A DNA stretch of 64,000 nucleotides from Blasia pusilla (GCA_050084515.1 CM114273.1:38130001-38194000), one strand, 5' to 3'. Counted from the first letter of the stretch, positions 1 through 12,525 are shown. A program made the numbers and translations. Notes: generated by a model not told the origin, from the letters alone.

Positions 1-1447
1 TGCGGCAGGTGAGTTCACTATTTTGTCTTGTCAAGCTCACGCTGAGAATTGTTTGTAAAGTTGTAGCTCAGTGTGAGAAGCGTGGGAACTATATGGATTT
101 CAAACCCAAGAAACCAAGCAAGCTGTCGGATGCGACGGGTTGCCTGAGTGTGCAACCCGACGGAAACTGAAGGGTTGCCCGAGTGTGCAACCCGACGGAA
201 ACCGACGGGTTGCATCCAGATTTTTGGTGCAACCCAAGTGTGCAACCCGAGTGTGCAACCCGTCGGGACCTGACGGGTCACAGATTTGTTCATGGGATGC
301 CTCGGCCTTGCAACCCGTCGGGTTCCGACGGGTTGCAGTAGGTGGGTTTAAGGTTACAACACGTCGGGACCCGACGGGTTGGAGAGTCGTTCATGGGATG
401 CCTCGGGCCTGCAACCCGTCTGGTTCCGACAGGTCACTTATTTCTTTGACTCCTGAGTTATTTTCGTTCCCTTCTAACATTGCCGTCGTTGCAAGGATTG
501 AACGTTCATGAAAATGCCCTCTGCCCCAACACAAGTGGAGCAGAAAGTGTTCATTCCTCTTGGAGGTCGTCACAAGCATGCCAACGAATTTCACTTGTGG
601 AGGCATGCCAACAAGACCAGGCAAGAGCAATGCTACAGTCTGTAGCATTCCATATCTTCCTCACAAAAGGCATAACAAAAGGAAAGGGGCCGTTGATCTA
701 TGAGCTCTATGTCAGGGCGGTTATGAGATCTGGTGATGAAAAAATGTATGTGGAAGCCTTCAACCGGTGCGTAGCTAGAACTCCACTCGAGCAAGACATA
801 CACATTGGTGGGGATATTCGTGGGCGGGTTTCAAGACGTCCCATACAGATGGTGGTAGAGCAGTCCGAGCGAGACTCGTGGAGACCATATAACTATTTTG
901 ACTTTAGGCAGGTGAAGAGGCAGCATCGAGGAACGAATCCGGTGATTGATTTGGATGAGGAAGTTATGCCGCCCAGGTATTTGGGGACCCCAGACTGGTC
1001 CCAAATCCGTGATGGATTTTCTTCTCCAAAATCAGTGAATGTTTCATTTCAAAAGCCCTCCGTTGCTCGAAGTTCGCAACATCTTGTCACTAGGGTGGTT
1101 CAACAATATGGGATTCCGGTAATGGAGATGGATTGCAACCTAAAAGGGTGGCATATATCTTGGAGCAACCCAGGACGTGGACCCACCTGCAGGGCAAGAT
1201 CTGATGGCATTAGGAGAGCATGCGGCACTTTCCTAAATAAGAATCAGACAAGGATCGGCGACCACTGCCTGGGTTTTGGGGACTCAAAACCTTTGATCGT
1301 TTCACGAGGACCGGGGATCAATTGAAGTACTTCTTCTGCCCAAATGAATCTTGCGCTTTTTGGAAGTCTTATCCGGCTGCCATTGGAGCTCCCGGGAATA
1401 TTCCCACGATTTGGCCCATCGCCGCAGGTACGAACTGCACTCAAGAC
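1..1447 (+). pseudogene. MULE transposase, 3' part (copy A)
   Basis: This segment is collinear with 49559-52196 of the central transposase locus once the solo LTR there is removed. It starts with the last codons of an exon, then an intron (9-494) that is rich in the palindromic repeat. From 495 a frame stays open to 1325 (about 277 codons), whereas the copy at 50 kb has internal stops in the same stretch. The intron acceptor has decayed: the CAG at the 50-kb copy reads CAA here (base 494). The conserved part contains a His-, Arg- and Trp-rich stretch of unknown role and precedes the SWIM-like C-terminus, which is absent because homology stops abruptly at 1447 against gypsy sequence. It runs off the left window edge. 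Assignment to MULE rests on its relation to the fuller copy. Confidence 0.65.
130..440. repeat. Palindromic repeats inside intron of MULE copy A
   Basis: Several copies of the dispersed palindrome (arms near GCAACCCGTCGGA and its complement), many imperfect, fill most of the intron between 9 and 494. The same intron at 49567-50003 is filled in the same way, but repeat number and spacing differ. Confidence 0.85.
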
Positions 1448-2499
1448 GATCAAGATGGGCGCAGACGTCAACCTGTCCTTGAGCAACTAAAATGCTCGCT
1501 CGTGCTCATCCCCCTAGTGCCACTCGTGATCCAACTTTGTCAGCAAGGTCAGCGGCTTCGCAATCGAACTGAATCCCTTGACGTATCGCCGATAGAAGTT
1601 CACCAATCCCATGAATGCACAAACCCGGATCACATCTGTAGGGCGTGGAATGCGTGAGATAGCCTCTACCTTCGTCTGCTGAACACCAAGGCCCCCTGGG
1701 TATATCGTATGACCCAAGTACTCAATCTGGTTGTAGAAGAACTTGCACTTGCCTGGATGTAGCTTCAGCCCATGTAATTGCAATCTTCAAAACACCTCCT
1801 CTAGATGTCACTCATGCTCCTCAACTGTGGCGCTAAAGACTACGATGTCATCAATATAACACCTAGCAAAATCCACACCAGCCAAGATCCTATCCATGAC
1901 CCTCTGAAACTCAGTTGGGACGTTCTTTAATCCAAATGGTAAGAACCGCCACTAGTACAAACAATCCTTTCCGTGAGGATCGATGCCCCAAAATGCCATC
2001 TTCTGCCCGTCCTCCAATCTCATAGGTAGCTGATGGTATCCGACTCGCAAATCCAATGAACTGAAGACCTTTGTGTGACCAATCACATCAAAGATCTCCT
2101 CAAGGGTGGGCATGGCATACCTATCGGACTTTGTCTGCCGATTGATAGGTCGGTAGTCCCCACACATCCGCCTATCCGCCCATTGCCATGCACATCCTTC
2201 TTGGCGGGCATGACAGTGGCAGATGCATACTCCCCATGCGACATCTCCACTAGTCCTACTCTGATCAAGTCCTAGCTCCTACTCTGAATCAGAGCCCTCT
2301 CCATATCACTGTACCTGTAGGGTCGTCGGAAGATCGGCGTATCACTCGACAACTCAATGCGGATCCCCGGTCCCTTCAGCGTATCCAAATCCTCCATGCT
2401 AAACGCAAAGCAACTCCTATAACTCCTGAGGAACTGATGTATTCGGCGCCGCTCTCCTCGTGTCAACTTAGGGCCCATATCTGGCTCCCAAGTCTCCAT
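1448..2499 (-). pseudogene. Ty3/gypsy reverse transcriptase and start of RNase H
   Basis: Read on the minus strand, this is a chromovirus-type reverse transcriptase in pieces. In order it shows a CGDYRPIN-type motif (near 2160), a SSLDLRVGYHQ motif (near 2060), a FLPFGLKNVPTEFQ motif (near 1930), the catalytic YIDD (1847-1858), a LHPGKC motif (near 1750) and a GFSSIAKPLT motif leading to the RT/RNase H connection (near 1540). In-frame stops and frame changes break it at several points, and it ends at 1448, inside the start of RNase H, against the MULE fragment. RNase H proper, integrase and the 3' LTR are missing. It lies downstream, in element orientation, of the methyltransferase and gag segments and belongs to the same element. 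Confidence 0.93.
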
Positions 2500-2912
2500 C
2501 GTGACTACGGTAGGACTCTCCGAAACGGGTATCGCTGGTTGCTACGGTGCAACCCCGTCTCAAACAACAACACTCGGCCGCTCTGCTGCAGCCAACTGCA
2601 AACTCTGATCTCCTCCACGTGTAGTGCCCGAAACCACGCTCGATGTTGTGGCTATCATCTCCTTGCTTACCTGCAAAACATCCCAAGAAGTCTAAGGGTG
2701 TCTCTCCCGATCTCCTCGGGTCTCGCCCCCAGCCACTACCTCCACCATCTCGGTAGGCATGGGGCTCACCAACGCAACCGCTGTGATCTATCGCGATCTC
2801 ATACGACGCTGCTCAGCCACTCCCAAGCTGAGGATCCATGTCAAGCAGTTCAGGTCCATCGCTTGACCCAAGACATGGCCTCGTGATGCCTCTGACACTT
2901 ACGGTATTACTG

Positions 2913-4269
2913 TCACTCATGTGGGAAATCCCATTGCTCGCTCTCTCTCGTCGACGTTGGGCTCCACCGCTGAACCTGGTCATCCCAAACCAAGCCAGGA
3001 CCAGCCTCCTTGTATGCATAGGAAGCGGGAAAACTCACAAACATGGGCAAGGCTGCCCGCGGCTTGCCTACCCTGTTGACCACAGTCAACGATGGTCGAT
3101 CATCGTGCCTCACTTCCTGTGATCGACGACCTGGATCCAAAATGGAATCCACTAACAAATGGGAGGGGCGCTCCACTCTCGCATACGCCCTCCGTAACAC
3201 CGCATGGGGCACCAAGTTGGTCCACCATAGACGCGGGCGATGGGCTCTAGAACCTACACTCGCCGCATCCAAGAACACTGCTGGGCCGATCCAGGCACGC
3301 ACCTGATGAGCACTCATCACCACCCGTGACTGAGAGTCTCCTAAGATCGGCACATTCTCCAGAATGTAGGCTGGAGAATGAGGCTGGTGCTCCTGCAACT
3401 GCCCTAAGACCCTCAACATCTCCCAAAACAACCTGGACCGAGTGTCAGCCAACCCGCTGCCTCGTCCAACACTCGATTGGCCCTAACATGGCCAACCGGC
3501 AATGACCAAATCAATGGTCCCTACCCGCTCTAAGTCTTGCGCCCCCAACAACGAAATATCCCTCGGTAGGGAACTCGATATCCTCAGACAATGGACCTTG
3601 AGACACAAGTAAGTCAAGAAAATGTAGGCGTAACTACGCCACATGTCGTATTGAGATGCGCCTCACAACATCATCACTCTCCACATACAGGTATTGCAGT
3701 ACTCCCACTCATGCTTGCAAAACAGGAGCTAACCCGGTGCTAATCCCTCCAAAGAGATCTAATACTTGAATACCCTCCTCCGGGGTACACCACACAATGG
3801 GTGTGGTATCCAAGGATGTCATCGTAACACTCCTTGCTACCTCGAGTTCCTCAGACCCGTCACGCTCCGGTGCAAACGCCTCGCTCCACGCGGTCTACAC
3901 GTGATCATCTGCCAATCGTCGAAGCTCCTCAGTCGAGCCCCACATCGGCACCTCTCCTCCACGGAATGATACACCTACCATAACACTCCTCTCCATAGAA
4001 ATGTCAAGAACGGGAGTATCCTTTGCATGGACATGTCCCTCAATCAAATCACTAGGCCAAGTGATGGCACTGCTAAATGCTGCTAAGGTCACCATCTCTC
4101 CTGGCCGTTGCTCGATCACTCCACCTGTGAATCGAATGGGTAATGAGCTAAGGCGCCCATCACCTGACTGCCATCCTGGTCTATAGGACACTAACTCCTC
4201 CCAGTAATCCAGGAAAATCCCATCGGGTATAACACTGATCCACCAACCAAGCCACAAGCGGCACGACAC
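2913..4269 (-). pseudogene. Cytosine-C5 DNA methyltransferase domain of the gypsy element
   Basis: The minus-strand translation shows the motif order of a C5-cytosine methyltransferase. Motif I is DLFGGISTGL (plus 3722-3765). Motif IV is AGWPC followed by a stop where PCQ is expected (near 3473-3507). Then come a RSRLFWEMLR helix, motif VI ENV (near 3350) and motif VIII RPRLWW (near 3230), ending with a degenerate RE-E-type motif near 2915. Stops at the motif I/II boundary, in the PC loop and elsewhere make it inactive. The PC-stop is TAG where CAG would encode Gln, a C-to-T change. The upstream part (4269-3895) is open but unrecognised. The domain sits between gag and reverse transcriptase, as in methyltransferase-bearing retrotransposons known from some algae and protists. 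Family assignment is strong; the donor lineage cannot be judged from here. Confidence 0.85.
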
Positions 4270-6066
4270 GGCAATCGGCGGCGCGTTGCGGCTACGGGCG
4301 TCACGCCACGGTACCCAATCGTCGTTAAGCGGCTACCAATCACAACATAGCAGAAGGAAATCAAAACTCAAACACTATAACAGGAGGACATATGCCATCA
4401 CAGGTTGATGATAGTGGCGGTGAAAACAAAGTACGTGATGGCGACGCAAGTCCAAGAATCAACGAACGTTGTGGAAGACCCTCCACTCCGTAACGGCGGT
4501 AATGGCAACCAAGGGTGGACAACGGATGGTGGACCATTGACGGTGACGGTTGACCGTTGATGGTGACGGACGAATGGTGACGGTGACGGTTGAACGGCGA
4601 CGGTGAAATTTGACCCTTGACGGTTGACTATGACAACGACGGCCGCGCCGGTGTGGCGGCTAGTTTAGGGTTTGCACAATTTAACCCTAAAAATCGCCTA
4701 GCAATGATAATTTTGTAAGATTGACTATAACTTTTTGCTCGCAACTCCAAATTGCTTATTTTTTGTTGCACAGCGTGCACAGCTTCACGATTTACTCTAC
4801 TATCAAAAAATATTTGGAATTTGACATTCCAGTAAAAACTGACGGGGACTGTCGTAAAGCCCAATGTCTCTTTCTTCTACCCAACATTTGGCACCGCTTC
4901 CGCGCTGATTCCTCCCAAAAAAAACGTAAAACCTATAAAAATGCAAATCAGCAAGTGACATGGTGCTCCCAAAAGCACCGGCATGGGGCAACCTGCCCCC
5001 ATACTCAATCCCTATCAGAAATTGGGCAACGGTTCCGCGCGCCACTCTTCCACACGAAAAATCGGCAAATGCAAAGAACAATCCAAGCAACCCTTGCTCG
5101 ATGAGCACTCCCATGAGCCGTTGAACGGGGAACACGGTCCCCAACCTGCAAAAACAGGAGTGACCACCGAGCTATCCGATGAAGCTCTCTCATTCTCTCT
5201 TTTGTCTCATTGTCTCATTCTCTCTTTGTAAAGTAAGATCCAATCTCTCTCTACACAATCTCACACCATAGCTCTCAAAGGTGTGCACTCTCTCTCATGT
5301 CAAACCAAACCCACTCTCCTAATGAGAGGCTTGGGTTACACTCACAAGGCAAGGGACCATAGCTCTGCCGCCTCATGCCAAGAGGTTCAACAAATAGAGA
5401 ATGAGCTCTCAAGCTCTCTCTCCTTGGGATATATACCCCTCCCCTCTCCCAAGCTCTCTCCATGGTAACCTATTCTCCCAAGTCACCTCTTTGGCTCTTG
5501 ACCTGATATAGGAGGTCAAGGGCCACTTACCAGAAATAGAAAGTTGATCATAAACTCAAAATGGTACTTATCTAAAATAGTAAGTTCCTCAATAATGCTC
5601 CAAATGAGCCAAAACGAAGGGGAAACATGCTCTCTCAGGTTTCCTGGGCCCTCAGCAGGTCATCCTTGACCTCCTAGGCCTATCCTCCACTACTCTTGAA
5701 GATGCTCTTCTAGATCTCACGGATCTATCCTAAAGGACATGACACTCCAGATAGCCATCTATCCCTACCTACCACGACATACATCTCTAGGACGCTAAGA
5801 GCAGAAAGGCTGGGTGCTCATGTGGCCCCATCGTTAGTCGCCTTCCTGTCATCCATATCACAGAAAAAGTTGGAATCGAAACCTACCTAGTATCTCCTCT
5901 ATGTACATCTGGGACACATCCATCGTCCTCGAGGAACCCTAGTGAGAGGTGGCGTCAGACATGCCATATGCCAACCTTTTGAACATCCATCACAGACTAG
6001 CATCGTGGCTGCACCACGGGCAAAACCACACAACATACAATGCAAGCATGCAAGAACTACTGCTAA
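4270..6066 (+). repeat. Noncoding repeat R1 inside the gypsy remnant
   Basis: A noncoding block lies between the gag/zinc-knuckle and methyltransferase segments. Its first 1.4 kb matches about 8980-10445 in the same orientation. Its last part (about 5290-6066) matches the reverse complement of 10722-11760, and about 5230-5740 recurs at 35206-35715. It holds a GGTGACGGTTGAC-like simple region (4520-4640), a CCCTAAA-flanked segment (about 4665-4690) and CTCTC-rich sequence. Direct copies on either side of gag suggest LTR or leader sequence of a nested gypsy element, but I could not find clean TG...CA ends or a primer-binding site. Confidence 0.6.
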
Positions 6067-6962
6067 GACGGCCCGAGCATCTGCGCCAAGGGCAAGTCCA
6101 TCACCTCCTCTGCAATCACCTCTAAACGTGATGCAAGAACTCCAACTCCACGCTCACATAGTGAAGCGGCCAGCCGAAAAGCATCGGCAGGCGTACCCCC
6201 CAACGTCATAACATCGGAAACAGAAAATAAAGGAGTGCGGCACACAACGGTGGCCGCCCCCAAAAACGTGCTCGACACATGCCCCTCATGAGCATCAACA
6301 ATAAGAGTCGTTGCACTCGCTTCTCCCATCGCCCTCCGTGCCTGCACACCAACAACATCACCACCTCTCCAGGAACTTTGATGAGGACCCATCGATGGGG
6401 TCCTCATCGCTTCGGAAAATGTGAAAGATTGAGGAAGCCTAGTTTGTTTTCTGGCTTCCCCTCGTTGTGGATCCAACCCTGGGATTGCTCCACGCGTCAC
6501 AACAACGGGGGCCTCCATCTGGGCAACCCCGCACATCCAACCATGATCCTCCAGATCTCTAGCTGCTCCATATGATGTCGATGCCATGGATCCGGCATCG
6601 GGTAACCTCAATGCCATAGCGGCAATCTGCTCCTGTAGCTGTTGTATCTGAGCAGCCATCCCAGCCTCACGTCCCGTGTCTCCCTCGAAGCGTCTAGGTG
6701 GTGGTACTCTACCTCCTCCACGGGCAGCTCCACCACCCTGTCGGGCAACTCCAGCTCCTCGTCCCCCAACGGGACCACCTGGTGCACGATCTCTAGGCCC
6801 ACCTGGACCGACTACTCGCTCTAGTGCCCTCTCTGGCCCTCGGTCCGGACATAACTCAGGATGTAAACTAAAACACCTGGCGCGTGTATGACCATACCTC
6901 TGAAAATAGTCATACTGATAACCTACTAGTGCATCAACATCTCCTCCTCCATGCTGAGGCAC
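6063..6962 (-). pseudogene. Gypsy gag C-terminus with degenerate zinc knuckle
   Basis: A 299-codon minus-strand frame begins with a sequence shaped like a CCHC knuckle in which only the GH and last Cys remain (FQRYGHTRARC). A Gly/Arg/Pro-rich tract and a Gln-rich helical stretch (near residues 100-120) follow. The last ~120 residues are unrecognised and could hold a decayed aspartic protease, but I see no DTG/DSG. It follows the gag block on the same strand and ends where repeat R1 starts. Composition is far more GC-rich than the AT-rich flanks at 16-30 kb. Confidence 0.6.
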
Positions 6963-7270
6963 ACGTCCATGACCCTGACGAGTGCAATCGCGCTGATGAT
7001 GGGCTCCACCTCATGACCAATAAGTAATAGTAGGCAACTGCTGTTGAGTCGCATTTGAAGGCACGGGTCTCTGTGGCACGGCCTCCCGGTATCCTCCCTG
7101 AGCTCGTGGTGCCACAGTTGACCTATCTCAGAGTCCACGTTGTTGCACAGGTGGTGCAGACAATCGTGACTCCTCTTGCCCAGAACCCATGGTGGCTACG
7201 CTCTCCTCCGCCATGTTGCGCTCAATGTTCTTGGCGGTCCTATAAACATCTCTCAACGTAGGGGATGTGT

Positions 7271-7954
7271 TCATAAGAAGCATCCCCTCCCGCACCCGTG
7301 CCGTAGGGTCCGATCCATCATCGCGTACCAAGACTGGATAACCTGAGTCTTTGTCACCCCCTGAGTGACGTTGATCAACCGGCGCAAGCGAGTGTAAGCC
7401 TCACGTAAACTCTCACCCGGGCGCCTCTGGAAGTCGTGGATGCACCGCAACTTCTCCGTCCGTACCCCATGGTAGCTCGCCCTCAACTCAGCAAAGAACT
7501 CAACCACAGGGTTGAACCTGGGACGAACCCGACTAGACGGTGCAACTGCTCCCGTGTGAGTCACCCCTCCTAAAACATCACTAGTGGAAGAGGAAGTAGC
7601 CTCTCCTGACTCCTCCTCCTCATCTGGGAACGGCTCGGTCGATGGCACATAATGTGGGTCATAGTAGAGCCTCCACGCCTCAATCTCATGTGCATATCTC
7701 TGAGAGAACTCATGGTAATCGTCCATGGGTGCCCCCTCTAAATGTTGGAACATACCATTCCATGTTGTAAACGGGTTGAACTCTCTAGAGTTCCTGGCCC
7801 GCTGGGAGTCGCACCAACTCCTAAACTCTGCTATGAAATCGTGCAACTCAATCGTGCCTATTGCACCTGAAAACCTACGCGGTCCTCTACCTCGATCGTC
7901 CATCTCGTACGCCCAACTGGTAGGACCACTCACAATATATGGCGATGTGCTCAC
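7271..7954 (-). pseudogene. Gypsy gag capsid-like region
   Basis: A 227-codon minus-strand frame resembles the retrotransposon gag capsid. It has an FSG...ELHDFIAEFRSWC entry, the helical stretch with WNGMFQHLEG and YHEFSQRYAHEIEAW, an acidic Ser-rich linker, and a second capsid-like segment ending FQRRPGESLREAYTRLRRLI. These are typical of Ty3/gypsy gag: a virus-like-particle capsid without enzymatic function. An acidic linker splitting the capsid signature is unusual. More minus-strand frame (to about 8217) may be the N-terminal extension. Frame breaks separate it from the zinc-knuckle segment. Confidence 0.75.
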
Positions 7955-8429
7955 AAACTCCTCTACACCCTCCCCCTCATCTTACGATGACACAGAAGGA
8001 GGTCGAGGTGGTCCCTCACGTGGAGACCCTCGGAACCTCGCGCCACTCTGCATAAAACCTCTAGAGCTACTCTCGGGTTCACCACCTCGCCTCTCAAAGT
8101 CCCGGACGGACGCCGTGATGACCCTCGTGCACTAGAATTGGTAACCTGAACAACTGAATCGGTCCTCAGCAACTGCGAATCTAAACCCCAACTTGGTCGT
8201 GGAGACAACTCCTCCAATCAGCAAGTCATTCTTCTCCCATAGTGACGTTGCTCAGAACTCCTCGATAGACGGTGCAGTTCCAGCATAACGGTGCGGCGTT
8301 GCACACGACCCTCGATGATGGGATGCGGCATTCGGCGGCATATCCTCCTGAATCAACAATAAACCCATACTCTGCTCCACAATGCCGGAGCGGCTCCGTG
8401 ATCAAGACAATGCGGTGCGGCCACAAGCG

Positions 8430-10445
8430 GCGCGGCGCGGCAATCGGTGGCGCGTTGCGGCTACGGGCGTCACGCCACGGTACCCAATCGTCGTTAAGCG
8501 GCTACCGAAACAGACTCTATGATGACCCTCGTGCCCCTCTCACCTGATCACTTTGAACCTCGTGAGTAATCCCTCAATCACTCATCCCAAACATGCGGCA
8601 CTCGATCTACACTCTCCCTTCCCGAGACTTGTAACATGCGGCAACACGCGGCGCGGTGCGGCAAATCGACCAGACTATCATCTCATCGATAACCTACCCT
8701 CAACTCCGGACATCCCACACAGGTCTATGTCCCCTAAACCACATACATAACTGATGCTCTCAGCATCCACACACCCAATATCCCCAAATAAACTACCAAA
8801 ATCCCAGAATCCCTCACACGTGCAAGGTAAAGGACCAAAATGGGTAACTTGAACACATGTCGATGTCGCTCCTTAGGACCTGTAAATCTCCACCCCAACT
8901 CGGTTGTGAAGCCAAACTCCTCAAACCAGCAAAACATAATCTGCTCCACAATGACGGTGCGGCCACGAGCGGCACGGCGCGGCAATCGGCGGCGCGTTGT
9001 GGCTAAGGGCGTCACGTCACGGTCCTCGATCTTCGTGGAGCGGCTTCCAACTCAAAACATAGTAACGCGGCTAGAAAACTCGGACTCCATAAATCATTGG
9101 GTCACACGTCGTCCAGAATAGTACTCCAGTCGGTCGACGACAGCTTGACAGGTAATGGGCCAGCTGACGGGTCAAAGGGCCTCGCGAAGGGTTGATGGCC
9201 TGGCGAAGGGTTGACGTCCTGGCAAAGGGTTGACGGCCTAGCGAAGGGTTGACGTCCTCGCAAAAGGTTGACGTCCTGGCAGAGGGTTGACAGCCTGGCC
9301 ACGGGTTGACGTCTTGGCGACGGGTTGACGGCCTGGCCGACGGGATGACGTCCCGGCAACGGGTTGACGACCTGGAGGACGGGTTGACATCCTGTTCAAC
9401 AGCGACGGCGACGGCAACTACGACGGTGGTCGATGGCGATGGTGACGGTGGTCGACGGTGACGGCGCCGCCAACGGCGGCTGCTGCTTTAGGGTTTCGAT
9501 TTTTACCCTAAAATTGGCCATAACTTTCTGCTCACAGCTCCAAATTGCGCACCATCTATTGCACAACGTGCACAGCTTCAAGATCTACGATGGCGTTAAA
9601 AAATATTTTGAATAAAAAAATCCTATAAAACCTGATGGGGACTGTCGTAAACCCCAACGTCTCTTTCTTCTCCCAAAATTTGGCAGCGCTTTCGCGCTGA
9701 TTTCTCCCAACGAAAATGTAAAACTTGTGAAAAGACAGATCAGAAAGCTACATGGTGCTCTCGAGAGCACCGGCGTGGGTAATCCACCCACACACTCAAA
9801 TTCTACCAACATTTGGGCAGCGCTTCCGCGCGCCACTCTCCCGTACAAAAAAACGGTAAAGGAAAATAGTAAACTGAATGACTCTTGCTCCCGTGAGCAC
9901 TCCCATGAGTCATGAAGCAAGGAACACGGTCCCTAACCTGCACACACAGCAAAACTCTAGCAAGATCCCGTATTGTAGCTCTCTCAGTCTCTCCTTCTCT
10001 CTTTGTAAAGTAAGATCCAATCTCTCTTTACACCATCTCACACCATAGCTCTCAAAGGTGTGCACTCTCTCTCATGTCAAACCAAACCCACTCTCCTAAT
10101 GAGAGGCTTGGGTTACACTCACAAGGCAAGGGACCATAGCTCCGCCGCCTCATGCCAAGAAGGTTCAACAAAGAGAGAATGAGCTCTCAAGCTCTCTCTC
10201 CTTGAGGTATATCCCTCCCCTCTCCCCTGCTCTCTCCATGGTAACCTATGCTCCCAAGTCACCTCCTTGGCTCTTGACCTGATGTAGGAGGTCAAGGGCC
10301 ACTTACCAAAAATATAAATTCAACTATCCCCAATATGGAAACTTACCCGAAATAGTAAGTTTCTCTATATGGCTCCAAATGAGCCGAAACGAAGGGGAAA
10401 CCTGCTCTCTCAGGTTTCCCAAGACCTCAACAGGTCATTCTTAAC
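8430..10445 (+). repeat. Noncoding repeat R2 (LTR/leader-like)
   Basis: The block is direct-repeat kin of R1. It contains internal copies of a GGCAATCGG...GCGTTG...GGGCGTCACG module at about 8435-8505 and 8945-9050, also present once in R1 at about 4270-4345. It then has a 20-bp minisatellite, the CCCTAAA segment and the CTCTC-rich segment. The match to R1 ends at about 10445. No coding content is recognised. Confidence 0.6.
9176..9385 (+). repeat. ~20-bp minisatellite
   Basis: About ten imperfect units of GGGTTGACGNCCTGGCGA type follow each other in the same orientation. A much degraded relative lies at 4520-4640 in R1. The motif shares GACGGGTTG with the MULE palindrome, but units are all in one orientation and form no hairpins. 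Confidence 0.85.
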
Positions 10446-10721
10446 CTCAAGTCTTTCATATGGAAAGACTTGTCTATATGGGCCCCACCTTTCCCTTCTT
10501 TCTCATTCCCTTTACTTGCCTTCGTGCTCCATACTCCCCCATTTCTTCCTCCCACCTCTTGGAACACATGTCCGTGAACATGTCCAGACTTGTCCGTACA
10601 TATCCGTCCTAAGGAAGGACTTGTCCGTTTTCTTGCAACCATGTTTGGAAGGACCATATGCATAATCGTGCGCCATGTCAGCTTCCTAACATTGACAATA
10701 TAATTGATTCGAGCTTAGTAG
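10446..10721. other. Unassigned spacer
   Basis: This stretch lies between the end of R2 and the inverted copy R3. It has CT-rich sequence and short repeats of CTTGTCC; no gene is recognised. Confidence 0.5.
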
Positions 10722-11935
10722 TAGTTCTTGCAAGCTTGTGATGTATGTTGTGTGGTTTTGCCTCTTGTGCAGCCACTATGTTAGTCTATGATGGATGTTT
10801 GAGAGGATTGCATATGGCATGTCTAATGCCACCTCTCACTAGGGTTTTCGGGGGATAATGGATGTTCCCCAAATGTAATTAAAGTTGGTAGTTATAGATT
10901 CCAACTTGTGTTTATGATATGGATAACAAGAAGGTGACTAACGATGGGGCCACATGAGCACCTGACCTTTTTGCTCTTAGCGTCCTAGAGATTTATGTCA
11001 TGGTAGGTAGGGAAAGATGGCTATCTAGAAGTTAGAGGAACCTATATAACCACCAGATAAGGGGGCCATTGGAGATATTTTGATACTTCTTGTCTCGTTG
11101 TGTTGATTCCATGAGTTAGCATGGGATAGTGTGTGATTGTATGTACATTCGATGACATGGATGTATGTTGTATATGCGCTTGTTTTGTTGTATGGATTCC
11201 ATGAGTTAGCATGGAATCATGTGTGTTTGTATGTGCATTCGGTGACAACAATGTATGTTGTATAATGATGTGTGTGTGCACGACATCTGTCACATCTATT
11301 AGGATAGATCGTCAAGATCTAGTAGAGTGCCTTCAAAGATACTAGAGGATAGCCTCATGAGGTCGAGGATGATCTATTGAGGCCATGAGTAACCTAAGAG
11401 AGCAGGTTTTCCCTTCATTTGGGCTCATTTGGAGCCATATTGAAGAACTTTCTATTTTGAGTAAGTTGCCATTTTTTGTAGAGTTGACTTTCCACTTAGG
11501 GAAGTGGTGCTTGACCCGCTACAGTAGGTCAAGAGCCAAGGAGGTGACCTGCTCGCATAGGTTATCGTTGAGAGAGCTTGGGAGAGGGAAGGAAGTATAT
11601 CTCAAAGAGAGAGAGCTCAAGAGCTCATTCTCTCTTTGTTGAACCTCTTGGCATGAGGCGGCGGAGTTATGGTTCTCCTTGCTTTGTGTGTGTAATCCAA
11701 ACCTCTCATTAACAGAATGGGTTTGGTTTGACATATGAGTGAGAGAGAGAGAAAGAGAGAGTTGTGCACATTTGTGAGACCTTGTGATGGAGAGACCTAC
11801 TTGATTTAATTGGAGATATTTTGGTACTAGCTTCTTGTCTCGTTGTGTGGATTCTATGGGTTACAATGGGATTGTATGTGTTTGTTTGTGCATTCAATGA
11901 CAACGATGTGTATGCGCACGATACATTTGAATTCC
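10722..11935 (-). repeat. Noncoding repeat R3, inverted copy
   Basis: The reverse complement of this block matches 5290-6066. It includes an extra module A' (about 11050-11300) not in R1 and a flanking module A (about 11800-11935). On the minus strand the order A-B-A' is the same as at 35075-35790. Module A contains a CATGCTAACTCATGG-type motif, which occurs twice in A'. Confidence 0.75.
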
Positions 11936-12525
11936 TAGAAAAGAAATTTGGAGTTTAATTGGCTATTCCTATATTTTCTCATGACCAATGTACATTCTAC
12001 TATCTAGATTAGGAAATAGGAAATCAATTCATGTTACATTTGAAAGTCATGGATATTCAAGTAATAACGTGCATATTCAAGTAAAGATGTGAATTACATC
12101 CATTAGTTTGTAAGAAGATTTTAGGATGAAATCTATACTATTCTTGGAGAATATCCTTCATTTTTCAAACTCTTCTCTTGACACTTTAAGTCAATAAGAT
12201 CACCTTTTGAAGCAACAAGATCACTCGAGAAGTTGCTTTAACATGGCACTTTGAGATTTATCATCATTATCATTTTGGGACATAATTTAAATCCGTGCAT
12301 GACACGAGCCCTATACTAATAGAAATGCATAGTAAATTCACCATTTTTTGACGACTCTTCGAATGCGTGTATCACACTCACTGATACTAGTCCAATTAGT
12401 ATCTTATCGGTGCATCATAGTTTTTTTTTTCCCCTCTTCATTTAATTACCCTTATACGACACCCATCAACAATAGAAAGATCTTTAAAAAAAAGTTGTCA
12501 ACCATAGAAGAACCTTAAAAAAGGA
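11936..12525. other. AT-rich spacer, no gene seen
   Basis: No frame or motif stands out. The last ~50 bases (ACCATAGAAGAACCTTAAAAA) match 22838-22860, so a dispersed repeat is present into which the following Helitron array is inserted. Confidence 0.5.

Larger units (their letters stand above)
1448..10445 (-). mobile_element. Ty3/gypsy remnant with methyltransferase, composite and nested
   Basis: On the minus strand the order is noncoding block R2, gag, zinc knuckle, noncoding block R1, cytosine methyltransferase and reverse transcriptase. This is the usual gypsy order with an extra methyltransferase between gag and RT. It is truncated in RNase H at 1448 and has many stops. R1 and R2 are direct repeats, so either a related short element with its own LTRs has nested into a longer one, or one element was rearranged. 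The boundaries are approximate. Confidence 0.75.

Noticed and set aside
480-1325. Intact standalone 281-aa protein
   Set aside because: It is an internal exon of the transposase: upstream it runs into intron sequence and downstream the next block is in another frame.
9176-9385. Relation of the 20-bp minisatellite to the MULE palindrome
   Set aside because: Shares GACGGGTTG but all units have one orientation and no complementary arm; likely chance.
4270-10445. R1 and R2 as a clean LTR pair
   Set aside because: Direct repeats, but without identifiable TG...CA ends, primer-binding site or target duplication, and R1 interrupts what looks like one gag-pol.
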